This document shows, one piece after another, positions 7,954 through 16,800 of a DNA stretch of 64,000 nt (positions within the stretch are counted from its first letter, which is position 1; each line of letters starts with the position of its first letter). The stretch lies in contig NZ_JAHCDD010000017.1 of the NCBI RefSeq assembly GCF_018413525.1, forward strand, positions 16,135 to 80,134. Direction: 5' to 3'. Under the pieces are notes generated by a model. The model was not told where the DNA came from and did no database searches. It saw nothing but the letters and a program-made list of their open reading frames with translations. The translations under genes were made by a program, and so were the position numbers. The stretch is from Acidovorax sp. CCYZU-2555 (GTDB lineage: Bacteria > Pseudomonadota > Gammaproteobacteria > Burkholderiales > Burkholderiaceae_C).

Positions 7954-8622
7954 ATGCGACTCTTATTGGCGGAAGACGAATCGGCGCTGGCCGACTGGCT
8001 GGTGCGCGCGCTCGAGCAAAGCGGCTTTGTGGTGGACTGGGTGGCCGACGGCCGGCTGGTGCGCCGCGCGCTGCGCGCTGCACACTACGACGCCTTGATT
8101 CTCGACCTGGGTCTGCCGGGGCTGGCGGGCGAGGAAGTGCTGCTGAGCCTGCGCGAGGAAGACAATCCACTGCCCATCCTGATTCTCACGGCGCGCGATA
8201 CGCTGGCCCAGCGCGTGGCGACGCTCAAGGCCGGCGCCGACGACTTCCTCGCCAAGCCGTTTGAAGTCGAGGAGCTCGAAGCGCGCCTGCAGGCGCTGAT
8301 ACGCCGATCCAAGGGCCGCGAAGTCACGCGCTTTGGCTGCGGCCAGCTCAGTTATGACGCGCTCACGCGGCGCTTCACGCTGGGCCACGAGCCGTTCAGC
8401 TTGACCGCGCGCGAACATGCGCTGCTGCGAACGCTGATCCAGGCGGCCGGCGCGCCGCTGGGCCGGCGCGAACTGCTTGACCGGGTGTTTGCCGGCGACA
8501 GCGAAGTCTCGCCCGAAGCCGTGGAAGTGCTGATACACCGGCTGCGCAAGCGCCTGGCGGGCACGGGCACGCAGATTGCCACGCTGCGCGGCCTGGGCTA
8601 TGTGCTGGAAGCGGCGGCGTGA
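7954..8622 (+). CDS. tctD: OmpR/PhoB-family response regulator, TctD-like
   Basis: A 222-residue response regulator. The receiver domain shows the acidic pocket AEDE near residue 7, phosphoacceptor Asp51 in LILDLGLPGL, the LTARD threonine switch and the KPFEVEEL lysine. A C-terminal winged helix (about residues 125-220, ending in LRGLGYVLE) binds DNA. The frame is open further upstream, but the family always begins MRLLLAEDE, so ATG 7954 is used. It overlaps the histidine kinase gene by four bases (GTGA), so the two are translationally coupled. Because the kinase is TctE-like and a TctC-type gene lies directly opposite, control of tricarboxylate uptake is likely. Confidence 0.88.
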   Translation: MRLLLAEDESALADWLVRALEQSGFVVDWVADGRLVRRALRAAHYDALILDLGLPGLAGEEVLLSLREEDNPLPILILTARDTLAQRVATLKAGADDFLAKPFEVEELEARLQALIRRSKGREVTRFGCGQLSYDALTRRFTLGHEPFSLTAREHALLRTLIQAAGAPLGRRELLDRVFAGDSEVSPEAVEVLIHRLRKRLAGTGTQIATLRGLGYVLEAAA

Positions 8623-10052
8623 AGCTGTCCGCCTTGCACCGCGTGAGCCTGCGGCGCATGCTGATCGCGCTGCTGCTCGCAGGCGTGATGATCGGCAGCC
8701 TGGTTCAGGTCTGGCTGACCTGGCATACGGCGCGCTCGGCGGTGAATGCGGCCTTCGACCGCTCGCTGTTTGGCGCGGTGAAGGCCATAGATGCCAATGT
8801 CTCCACCGAAAGCGGCGGGCTGGCGGTGGAACTGCCTTATGTGCTGTTTGAATTCTTCGAGCTCACGGCCAATGGGCCGGTGTATTACCGGGTCGCGACG
8901 CAGGATGGCCTGGTGGAGATAGGCAGCCCCGATCTGCCTGTGCCGGCGCAGCCGCTGCGCGAGCGCCAGCCGCATTTCGAGACCGTGGAGTACGCGGGCC
9001 AGCAGATGCGCATTGCAAGCTACCAGCGTCTGCTGGCGCAGCCTATGGGTTCGAGTACCGACACCCGCCTGGTGATCCAGGTGGCCGAGCCGTTTGCCTC
9101 GCGCGACCAGTTCAGCCGGCGTTTCATTCTGGGGGCGGTGGCGCGCGACGCGCTGCTGGCCGCGCTGGCCGCGGCAGTGGCGGCGGCGGCAGTGGCCTGG
9201 GCATTGCGGCCGCTGCGGCAACTGCGCCAGGAAGTCGCGGCGCGCGCTCCCGACGATCTGTCGCCCATGGACACCAGCCGCGTGCCCCAGGACGTGCTGC
9301 CGCTGGTCGAAGCCATGAACCAGCATATCTTTCGCCAGCGCGAACTGCTGGACAGCCAGCGCCGGTTTGTCGATGACGCCTCGCACCAGCTGCGCACGCC
9401 GTTGAGCACGCTGCTGACCCAGGTGTCGTTTGCCCAGCGCGCCACCGACCTGCCCAGCGTCCAGGCCGCGCTGGCGGCGCTGCGCGAACAGCTGCGCCAC
9501 ACCATTCGCCAGACCAACCAGATGCTGGCGCTGGCGCGCGCCGACACCTGCGACCTGGCAAGCGAGTCGGTCGATCTGGCCGAACTCGCGCGCGAAGTCA
9601 CCCGGCGCTGGTGGCCGCAGGCGCGCGCCCAGCACATCGACCTGGGACTGGAGACGCCGGAGCAAGCGGTATGGGTGCGGGTGCAGCGTGAACTGCTGGA
9701 AGAAGCGCTGGCCAATCTGCTGGACAACGCCTTGCGCTATACGCCGGCGCAGGGGCGCATCACGGTCAAAGTGGCGTTGGAGCCGGGCTGCGCCTGCCTC
9801 AGCGTCAGCGACAGCGGCCCGGGCATTCCCCCCCACGACCTGCCGCAGGCAATGCAGCGCTTTTTTCGTGCCAGCAATTCGCAGGGAGCGGGCTCGGGCC
9901 TGGGGCTGGCCATCGTTGCCTCGATCGCCAGGCGCCACCAGGGCAGCCTCGCGCTGCGCCAGGCGCCCAATGAAGGCGGCCTGTGGGCGCAGATGCAGCT
10001 GCCGCGCGCGGCGCCGGAGTCTACTTTGCCGCCGGAAGACCCAGCTCCTTGA
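8619..10052 (+). CDS. tctE: TctE-like sensor histidine kinase
   Basis: A 477-residue inner-membrane kinase starting at GTG 8619 inside the regulator stop. One membrane segment (about 14-34) precedes a periplasmic sensor domain of the two-component sensor N-terminal type found in TctE. A second segment (about 175-195) leads to the H-box with His256 in DDASHQLRTPLS, the N-box LANLLDNALRY, and the G boxes SDSGPGIP and GSGLGLAI. It should phosphorylate the regulator encoded just upstream. Its last 32 bases overlap the 3' end of the convergent Bug/TctC gene. In TctDE systems the binding protein can present ligand to the sensor, which fits this pairing. Confidence 0.88.
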   Translation: MKLSALHRVSLRRMLIALLLAGVMIGSLVQVWLTWHTARSAVNAAFDRSLFGAVKAIDANVSTESGGLAVELPYVLFEFFELTANGPVYYRVATQDGLVEIGSPDLPVPAQPLRERQPHFETVEYAGQQMRIASYQRLLAQPMGSSTDTRLVIQVAEPFASRDQFSRRFILGAVARDALLAALAAAVAAAAVAWALRPLRQLRQEVAARAPDDLSPMDTSRVPQDVLPLVEAMNQHIFRQRELLDSQRRFVDDASHQLRTPLSTLLTQVSFAQRATDLPSVQAALAALREQLRHTIRQTNQMLALARADTCDLASESVDLAELAREVTRRWWPQARAQHIDLGLETPEQAVWVRVQRELLEEALANLLDNALRYTPAQGRITVKVALEPGCACLSVSDSGPGIPPHDLPQAMQRFFRASNSQGAGSGLGLAIVASIARRHQGSLALRQAPNEGGLWAQMQLPRAAPESTLPPEDPAP

Positions 10053-10998
10053 CCAGCGCGCGGTAGTGCGCGACCTGCTGGTGAACGTAGCGCTCAAGGT
10101 CCTTGCCCACCAGGGCCATGGGAAACAGTCCGCGTTCGGCGCGCAGCTGCTGAAAGCCGGGTGTGGCAAGCATCTTTGCGAAGGTCTCGCTCCAGAGCGC
10201 GTAGTCGGCGTCCGAGACACGCGGACCCAGATAGAAGCCGCGCACGATGGGCCAGGAAATCGCCGCGCCGGCTTCGCGCGCCGTGGGCACCTGGGACAGC
10301 GCGCCGGGCAGGCGCTGGTCTGACATCACGGCCAGGATGCGCAGCCGCGCGCCAGCCTGTATCTGCTGGCCGGTCTCGGCGGCATCGCCGGTGAATACAT
10401 GAATGTGCCCGCCTTCGAGCGCGCGAATCGCTTCACCGCCGCCTTCAAAGGCGACAAAGCGCATCAGCTTGGGATTGGCGCCCGCGGCGCGCGCCAGCAG
10501 CGCGGCCTTCATCCAGTCCTGGCTGCCAATTGTTCCGCCGGCGCCCAGCACCACCTTGGCCGGCTCGGCCTTCATCGCGCGCATGACATCGGCCAGCGTC
10601 TGGTAGGGCGAGTCCTGGGCGACGACCACCGCGCCGTAGTCGGTGCCGATGGCGGCCAGCCAGCGCACATCGCTTTCGGTATAGCGCCCGAACTTGCCCT
10701 GGGCCAGATTGAGCAGCGAGCCGCCCGAGAACGCGACAATGGCGCTGGCCTGGGCCGGGCTCTGGGCTATGACGCTGCTGTACGCCACCGCGCCAATTCC
10801 ACCGGGCAGGTAGCGCAGGTGCATGGGTGTGGCGATGAAGCGGCCGTCGAGCAGGCCCTTTTGCACCAGCTTGCAGCTCAGATCAAAGCCGCCGCCCGGT
10901 TTGGCGGGTGCAATGCATTCGGTCTGATCCAGCGCAGCGGCGGCGGCCGGCAGGGCCAGGGCGCAGGCCAGCAGGGCAAAGGTGAATCGATGGGACAT
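10021..10998 (-). CDS. tctC: TctC-type tricarboxylate-binding protein
   Basis: A 325-residue periplasmic binding protein with a signal peptide (MSHRFTFALLACALALPAAAAA). It differs from the other Bug proteins here: the mature start ALDQTECIAPAKPGGGFDLSCKLV has a Cys pair and the PGGGFD motif of true TctC citrate-binding proteins, and it has MHLRYLPGGIGAVAY and GGSLLNLAQGKFG. An alternative ATG at 11022 would only add eight residues before the signal, so 10998 is preferred. It converges with tctE and overlaps it by 32 bases. No tctA or tctB permease is in the window. A citrate or tricarballylate ligand is plausible. Confidence 0.82.
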   Translation of the reverse strand: MSHRFTFALLACALALPAAAAALDQTECIAPAKPGGGFDLSCKLVQKGLLDGRFIATPMHLRYLPGGIGAVAYSSVIAQSPAQASAIVAFSGGSLLNLAQGKFGRYTESDVRWLAAIGTDYGAVVVAQDSPYQTLADVMRAMKAEPAKVVLGAGGTIGSQDWMKAALLARAAGANPKLMRFVAFEGGGEAIRALEGGHIHVFTGDAAETGQQIQAGARLRILAVMSDQRLPGALSQVPTAREAGAAISWPIVRGFYLGPRVSDADYALWSETFAKMLATPGFQQLRAERGLFPMALVGKDLERYVHQQVAHYRALVKELGLPAAK

Positions 10999-11138
10999 GG
11001 GGGCAGAGCATATACAGGTCATGGGGTGCGGCGCGCGGGCCGGTGCGCGAAGCTAGGGTAAACACCTTGCGGCTGAAAGCCTGTTGAAAGCTGGCCGCAG
11101 GCAGCATGGCAGCTTCACAAGTATTTCGGAGACAGAAC

Positions 11139-12152
11139 ATGCCACGCCTTGCCCACGCATCGGATCTTTCCGCGGCCCCCACGCGCCGCCAACTGCTGAG
11201 CGCCGGCGGTGCGCTGGCATTGACGGGCCTGCTGCCCGGCGCGGCGCTGGCGCAAGGCGCCTGGCCGTCGAAGTCGGTGCGCTTCGTCGTGCCGTTCGCA
11301 CCCGGCGGCAGCTCGGAAATCGTCGCCCGCTCCACATCCGCCGAGCTGTCCAAGACGCTGGGCCAAAGCGTGTTTGTCGACAACAAGCCGGGAGCGGCGG
11401 GCAACATCGCCATGTCTGAGGTGGCGCGCGCCGATGACCAGCACACGCTGATCCTGGGCCATATCGGCACGCTGGCCGTCAACCCCTATATCTTCGACAA
11501 GCTGCCCTGGTCGCCCAAGGATTTCAAGCCCATCAGCCTGCTGGCCAAGGTGCCCAGCCTGTATGTGGTGCACCCCGATGTGCCGGCAAAGAACCTGCGT
11601 GAGTTCATTGCCTACGCCAAGAGCAAGCCCGGCCGCCTGAGCTATGGCTCGGCCGGCAACGGCAGCGCCGGACAGCTGGCCTTTGAATACCTGAAGATGA
11701 CGGCCGATGTGTACATGCTGCATGTGCCGTATCGCGGCACGGGACCGATGCTGACCGACCTGCTGTCGGGTCGGGTCGATGCCTCGGCGATCGGCGCCGC
11801 GGCCATCCTGCCCTTCATCAAGTCGGGCAAGGTGCGCTGCATTGCAACCGGCTCGTCCCAGCGCCTGGCGCAGCTGCCCGACGTGCCCACCGTGGCCGAG
11901 CAGGGCTTTCCCGGCTTCGAGATGACCCAGTGGTACGGCATGCTGGCACCGGCCAGCATGCCGCAGGCCCATGTCGACAAGCTGTCGGCCGAAACCATGA
12001 AGGCCGTCAAGGCACCCGATGCGCTCAAACGCCTGCATGGCGATGCGGCCGAAGTCATTGGCGACACGCCCGCGCAGTTTGCCCAGTTCATTGCCACCGA
12101 GCAGGAACGCTGGAAGAAGGTGATTGCGCGCGCGAAGATCAAACCCGATTGA
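11139..12152 (+). CDS. Bug-family binding protein with twin-arginine signal
   Basis: A 337-residue Bug protein. The N-terminus carries a twin-arginine type signal (TRRQLLSAGGALALTG), unlike the Sec-type leaders of the other Bug proteins here. Family motifs follow: WPSKSVRFVVPFAPGGSSE, VFVDNKPGAAGN, LSYGSAGNGSAG and LHVPYRGTGPMLTDLLSGRVDASAI. ATG 11139 is used rather than the frame opening at 11106 because the signal then has normal length. The last 14 bases overlap the end of the convergent chlD gene. The ligand is unknown, and no permease lies nearby. Confidence 0.87.
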   Translation: MPRLAHASDLSAAPTRRQLLSAGGALALTGLLPGAALAQGAWPSKSVRFVVPFAPGGSSEIVARSTSAELSKTLGQSVFVDNKPGAAGNIAMSEVARADDQHTLILGHIGTLAVNPYIFDKLPWSPKDFKPISLLAKVPSLYVVHPDVPAKNLREFIAYAKSKPGRLSYGSAGNGSAGQLAFEYLKMTADVYMLHVPYRGTGPMLTDLLSGRVDASAIGAAAILPFIKSGKVRCIATGSSQRLAQLPDVPTVAEQGFPGFEMTQWYGMLAPASMPQAHVDKLSAETMKAVKAPDALKRLHGDAAEVIGDTPAQFAQFIATEQERWKKVIARAKIKPD

Positions 12153-12804
12153 GCTGGGCAGCGGCAATCCACTGCGCATCCCAGTCGCGCGCCAGCCGCT
12201 GGCAGCGGCGCAGCGCCACGGCCTCGTTCTCGAAGTCGACAATATGGCAGCTGTCGGCCAGCGCCGGCCGAGCGGGCAGGGCCGCAAAACGGCCGTCGGT
12301 CAGCAGCCACAGCGACAGGTTCTGGACCGTGGATGCCTTGCGGCTGCGCTGCATCAGCGTTTGCGCCAGCTGCAGGGCCGACTCCACGGGCGTGGCGCCG
12401 CCGCCGCGCAGCGGTGCGATCCACACGGCGTTGAAGGTGGCCACCTTGCCCGGCGCCTGCAGCAGCCGCGCCTCGTTGCCGCCAAAGCCTATCACCGCCA
12501 AATGTTCGCGCCGGCGATAAAAGCGCTCGGTCAGTGCCAGCAGACAGCCCTTGGCCAGCGCGAGCTTCTCCCCGCGCAGCATAGAGGCCGACATGTCGAG
12601 CAGCACGCAGTGCAGCGTGTTGCTGCCCAGGGGCTGGGGCCGATAGCGCAGATCGCGCAGCTGCAGCGTCCCACTGCCTTTGCGTCCCAGCGTTTTAACC
12701 CAGTCAAGGCGTGCGCTGGCCGCGCCGGCAAGCCGCCCCTTGCCTGCGGTGTTTGCCCCGCGCCCTGCCTTGGCCTGACCGGCCAGCGCAGGGCGCGTCA
12801 GGCT
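12139..12804 (-). CDS. chlD: VWA domain of ChlD, reached only by -1 frameshift
   Basis: This stretch is the C-terminal von Willebrand A part of magnesium/cobalt chelatase subunit D, 221 residues in the -1 frame relative to the AAA+ part. The metal-ion-dependent adhesion site is intact: DMSAS in VLLDMSASM, the Thr in GGGATPVESAL and the Asp in LLTDGR. No ATG, GTG or TTG occurs in this frame from the shift site (12804) down to GTG 12606. That GTG sits at the first core strand and could not give a complete domain. It is therefore read as the downstream half of one protein of about 572 residues made by ribosomal frameshifting. The alternative is a pseudogene or a sequencing error in the A7 run. 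In the family, this subunit docks the AAA+ ring onto CobN. Confidence 0.82.
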   Translation of the reverse strand, partial: SLTRPALAGQAKAGRGANTAGKGRLAGAASARLDWVKTLGRKGSGTLQLRDLRYRPQPLGSNTLHCVLLDMSASMLRGEKLALAKGCLLALTERFYRRREHLAVIGFGGNEARLLQAPGKVATFNAVWIAPLRGGGATPVESALQLAQTLMQRSRKASTVQNLSLWLLTDGRFAALPARPALADSCHIVDFENEAVALRRCQRLARDWDAQWIAAAQLNRV

Positions 12805-12825
12805 TTTTTTGGCTTGAACCCCTCC
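12759..12825 (-). promoter_or_regulatory. Programmed -1 ribosomal frameshift signal in chlD
   Basis: On the minus strand the order is: Shine-Dalgarno-like GGAGGGG (12825-12819), 8 nt, slippery run A7 in CCA AAA AAA GCC (12810-12804), stop TGA (12800-12798), and a stem CGCGCCCTGC/GCAGGGCGCG (12797-12788 with 12768-12759). The stem is ten perfect base pairs, begins 6 nt after the slippery run, and encloses a smaller 5-bp stem. Slipping back one base on AAA AAA continues as AGC CTG ACG into the VWA frame. The same three elements drive -1 frameshifting in E. coli dnaX, and frameshifting in chlD genes of cobN-containing genomes has been reported. Confidence 0.85.
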
Positions 12826-13856
12826 AAGGCCTTGAGCGGCTTGACCGCCTGCAGGCCCGTGGCCTGGGGCGGGGGCAGGGCGCCCCAGCTCTCGGACTGG
12901 CTTTCGCCGGGCGCGCCATCGCCGGCCTGCGGTGTGGGTGAAGGGGCGGGGGGGGGCGCGTTCGATGCGTCGGGCGGCGGTGACGGCGCCGGTGGCGGGG
13001 GCGTGCCCGCGCCCGCGTCATGGCTGCGCCGGTGCGCCAGCGCCAGTTCTGCCACGGCATCGACATCGGCCAGGCTCACCTCGCCGCGGCCGGCAAGCGC
13101 TGCATGGGCGCGCGCGGCGCGCAGCATCACCAGATCGGCGCGCACGCCTTCGACGCCTGCGCTCTGGCACAGTCCGGCCACATGGTCGTGCACGGCATCG
13201 GACCACTCGAGATCCGTGACGCTGTCGCGCGCCGCCGCCACGCGCGCGGCCAGCGCCTGCTGCGCGTCGGCGTAGCGCGCGGCAAACGCCTCGTGGTCGG
13301 CGTCATAGGCCATGCGCGTCTTGACAATCGCCTTGCGCGTGGCGACATCGGGCACATTCGCCAGCTGCACGAACAGGCCGAAGCGGTCGAGCAGCTGCGG
13401 GCGCAGTTGGCCTTCCTCGGGGTTCATCGTGCCTATCAGCGCAATGCGCGCCGGGTGCTGGTGCGAGACGCCGTCGCGCTCCACGCGGTTGACGCCGCTG
13501 GCGCTGACGTCGAGCAGCAGATCGACCAGGCCGTCGGCCAGCAGATTCACTTCATCGACATAGAGAATGCCCTGGTGGGCCTGGGCCAGCAGGCCGGGGC
13601 GGAACTGCACGCGGCTGTCCTGCAGCGCGGCTTCGAGATCGAGCGAGCCGACAAGCTGCTCTTCGGTCGCGCCCAGCGGCAGATTGACGAAGCGGCCCGC
13701 GGGCAGCAGCGCCGCGAGCGCGCGCGCGCTGGTCGATTTGGCCGTGCCGCGCGGGCCTTCGACCAGCACGCCGCCCAGCAGCGGGTCGACAGCCACCAGC
13801 AGCAGCGCGGTCTGCAACGGCTGCTGGCCTTGCAGGGCGGTGAAGGGATAAGTCAT
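12798..13856 (-). CDS. chlD: AAA+ ATPase part of ChlD; zero-frame product is ChlI-like
   Basis: The zero-frame product is 352 residues, ATP-driven motor of the cobaltochelatase that inserts Co2+ into the corrin ring with CobN. Walker A is GPRGTAKS (34-41), Walker B ILYVDEVNLL, and the sensor/arginine-finger region GTMNPEEGQLRPQLLDRFGL, all as in ChlI/BchI. After the helical lid comes a Pro-rich linker (about 280-320) that in ChlD joins the AAA+ and VWA domains; here translation stops soon after it (FKPKKA). The start ATG 13856 overlaps the cobN stop as ATGA, so the genes are coupled. Normal termination gives a ChlI-like small subunit, and -1 slippage gives full ChlD. Confidence 0.88.
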   Translation of the reverse strand: MTYPFTALQGQQPLQTALLLVAVDPLLGGVLVEGPRGTAKSTSARALAALLPAGRFVNLPLGATEEQLVGSLDLEAALQDSRVQFRPGLLAQAHQGILYVDEVNLLADGLVDLLLDVSASGVNRVERDGVSHQHPARIALIGTMNPEEGQLRPQLLDRFGLFVQLANVPDVATRKAIVKTRMAYDADHEAFAARYADAQQALAARVAAARDSVTDLEWSDAVHDHVAGLCQSAGVEGVRADLVMLRAARAHAALAGRGEVSLADVDAVAELALAHRRSHDAGAGTPPPPAPSPPPDASNAPPPAPSPTPQAGDGAPGESQSESWGALPPPQATGLQAVKPLKALEGFKPKKA

Positions 13857-16800
13857 CGGTTCTCCAGCAGCTGTTCGGCTGCAAGCAGTTGTTGTTCCAG
13901 CAGCGGCTGGTAGTCGCCGCTGTCCTGCCACAGTCCGCGCTGTATGGCTTCGAGCAGGCGCTCGCAGATGCCATGGAAGGCCGCGGGATTGTGCTGCTGC
14001 AGGAAGTCGCGCGTCGCGGCATCGGCGACAAAGGCGTCGGTCACGCGCGCGTATTGGTCGTCGCGCACCACGCGCGCCGTGGCGTCGAAGGCGAACAGAT
14101 AGTCCACGGTGGCCGCGACTTCGGCCGCGCCCTTGTAGCCATGGCGCTTGATGCCGTCTATCCACTTGGGGTTGGTCACGCGCGAACGCACGACGCGGCT
14201 GATTTCTTCTTGCAGCGTGCGCATGCGCGGGGCCTGCGGGTTGCTGTGGTCGCCGAAGTAGAGATCGGGCTGCTGCCCGCTGTAATGGCGCACGGCCGCG
14301 GCCATTCCGCCCTGGAACTGGTAGTAGTCGTCGGAGTCGAGCAGGTCATGCTCGCGGTTGTCCTGGTTGTGCACCACCAGCTGCATGGCGCTCAGGCGCT
14401 GCACAAAGGTCTCGGGCAGCGGCGTGCCGTTGTCGTTCTGGCCGTAGGCATAGGCGCCCCAGTTGCGGTAGGCCGTCGCCAGATCGGCGTCGGTCTGCCA
14501 GTTCTGGCCGTCCATCAGGCCTTGCAGGCCCGCGCCATAGCTGCCGGGCTTGGCGCCGAACACGCGCAGGCCCGCCTGGTGGCGCGCGTCCTTGGCGTCC
14601 ATGCCTTGTTCCTGCAGCTGGGCGGCTTCCTGCAGCACGCGTGCGCGTATCGGATTGGTGTCCGCATCTTCGTCTTCGAGATCTGCCACCTTCTGCACCG
14701 CGGCGTCGAACAGGCGTATCACATTGGTGAACGCATCGCGGAAAAAGCCCGAGACGCGCAGCGTCACATCGACGCGCGGCCGGCCCAGCACCGACATGGG
14801 CAGCACTTCGAAATCGACCACGCGCCAGCTGCCGTCGGCCCACTTGGGGCGCACGCCCAGCAGCGCGAAGGCCTGGGCGATGTCGTCGCCGCCGGTGCGC
14901 ATGGTGGCGGTGCCCCAGACCGACAGGCCCAGCGTGCGCGGGTAGTCGCCATGCTCCTGCGTGTATTTCTCTATCAGCAGATTGGCCGATTGCAGGCCCA
15001 GGGTCCAGCTGGTGGGCGTGGGCACGGCGCGCGTGTCGATGGAAAAGAAGTTGCGGCCCGTGGGCAGCACGTCGGGCCGGCCGCGCGTGGGCGCGCCGCT
15101 GGGGCCCGCGGGCACGAAGCGGCCTTCGAGGCCGCGGCTGAGCTGCAGAATTTCCTGCGGGCCGCAGGCTTCGAGACGCGCGCGCAGGTCCTGCTGCACG
15201 CGCGCCAGCACGGCCAGCGTCTGCGCCATGGCGGGCGCGCTGGCGCTGACTTCCTCCAAGGGGCGCTCCAGCCAGTCCAGCGCGAGCAATTCGAGGCGTT
15301 CGCGTGTATCGCCGGTGTGGCGCCAGGGCTGGGGGTCGATCTGGGCCAGCAGTTCGGGGCGCGGGCCGGTCCAGGGCGCTTCCCAGGCCGCGTCCAGCGG
15401 GTCGAAGTCGGCGCCCAATTCGAAGTCGAGCGCGAACGCGCGTATCAGGCTGTTGTTCGCGCCCTGGCCATTGCCCACGGGGTGGCGCGCCAGCGCCAGC
15501 AGCGTGTCGCGCGCCAGGCGCCCCTGGGGCGACTGGCCGAAGATATGCAGTCCGTCGCGGATCTGGCTTTCCTTGAGTTCGCACAGATAGGCGTCGGTCT
15601 TGTTGAGCAGCAACTGCTCTTCTTCTGCGCTGCGCGGCTTGGCCACGCCCAGATCCTGGTGCAGATCGTGGGCCAGGATATGGTCGAGGATCTGCTTGCG
15701 CAATAGCTCGGCGCGCCGGCGGTCCATGGTGATCGCGTCGTAGTACTCGTCGACCATGCGTTCGAGGTCGCGCGTCGCGCCATAGCTTTCGGCGCGCGTG
15801 AGCGGCGGCATCAAGTGGTCGACGATCACCGCCTGGGCGCGGCGCTTGGCCTGCGTGCCTTCGCCCGGGTCGTTGACGATGAACGGGTACAGGTGGGGCA
15901 TGGGCCCGAACACCAGATCGGGCCAGCAGGTGTTGGCCAGGGCCACGCTCTTGCCCGGCAGCCATTCGAGGTTGCCGTGCTTGCCCACGTGCACCATGGC
16001 ATCGGCATTCCAGGCGCTGCGCAGCCAGTGGTAGAACGCGAGGTAGTAGTGCGGAGGCACCAGATCGGGGTCGTGGTAGCTGGCCGCGGGATCGAGCTGG
16101 TAGCCGCGCGCGGGCTGAATGCCCACGAACAGGCGGCCGCAGCGCAGGCCGGCGATCATGAAGCGGCCTTCGCGCAGCATGGGGTCGGCTTCGGGCGGGC
16201 CCCAGCGTTCCAGGATGGCCTGCTGATTGCTTTCGGGCAGGCCGGCGAAGAACGCCTGGTAGCTCGCGAGTTCCAGGCTTTGCTGCGCAGGGCGCAACGC
16301 CCAGGAATCGGGGTCGTTGGTGATGCCTTGCTGCAACTGCACCATCAAGGCATCGCTGCCCTGCGGCAGGTCTTCCAGACCGTAGCCCTGTTCGCCCAGC
16401 GCGCGCAGGATATGCATCACCGAGGCCGGCGTGTCCAGCCCCACGCCATTGCCCAGCCGGCCTTCCTTGGTCGGGTAGTTGGCCATGATCAGCGCCAGGC
16501 GCTTGTCGGCGTTGGCTTTGCCGCGCAGCCGGCACCAGCGCTGGGCGAGTTCCACCACGAAGGCCAGGCGTTCGGCATGCGGCTGGTACTGCACCACATC
16601 CGACTGCGTGAGCTCGCTGCGGTGGGAGCGGCCCTTGAAGCTGATGGCGCGCGTGATGATGCGGCCGTCGACTTCGGGCATGGCCACATGCATGGCGATG
16701 TCGCGCGGCTGCAGGCCATGGGCGTCGTCGAGCCAGCTTTGCTCGTTGGCGCCCGACATGATGACCTGCAGCACGGGAATGTCGCCCGCCAGCGCATGGT

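Noticed and set aside
12139..12606. A separate small VWA gene starting at GTG 12606
   Set aside because: That start would lie at the first core strand holding the metal site and has no ribosome binding site; the coding signal continues upstream without a start to the A7 run, so it is the second half of chlD.
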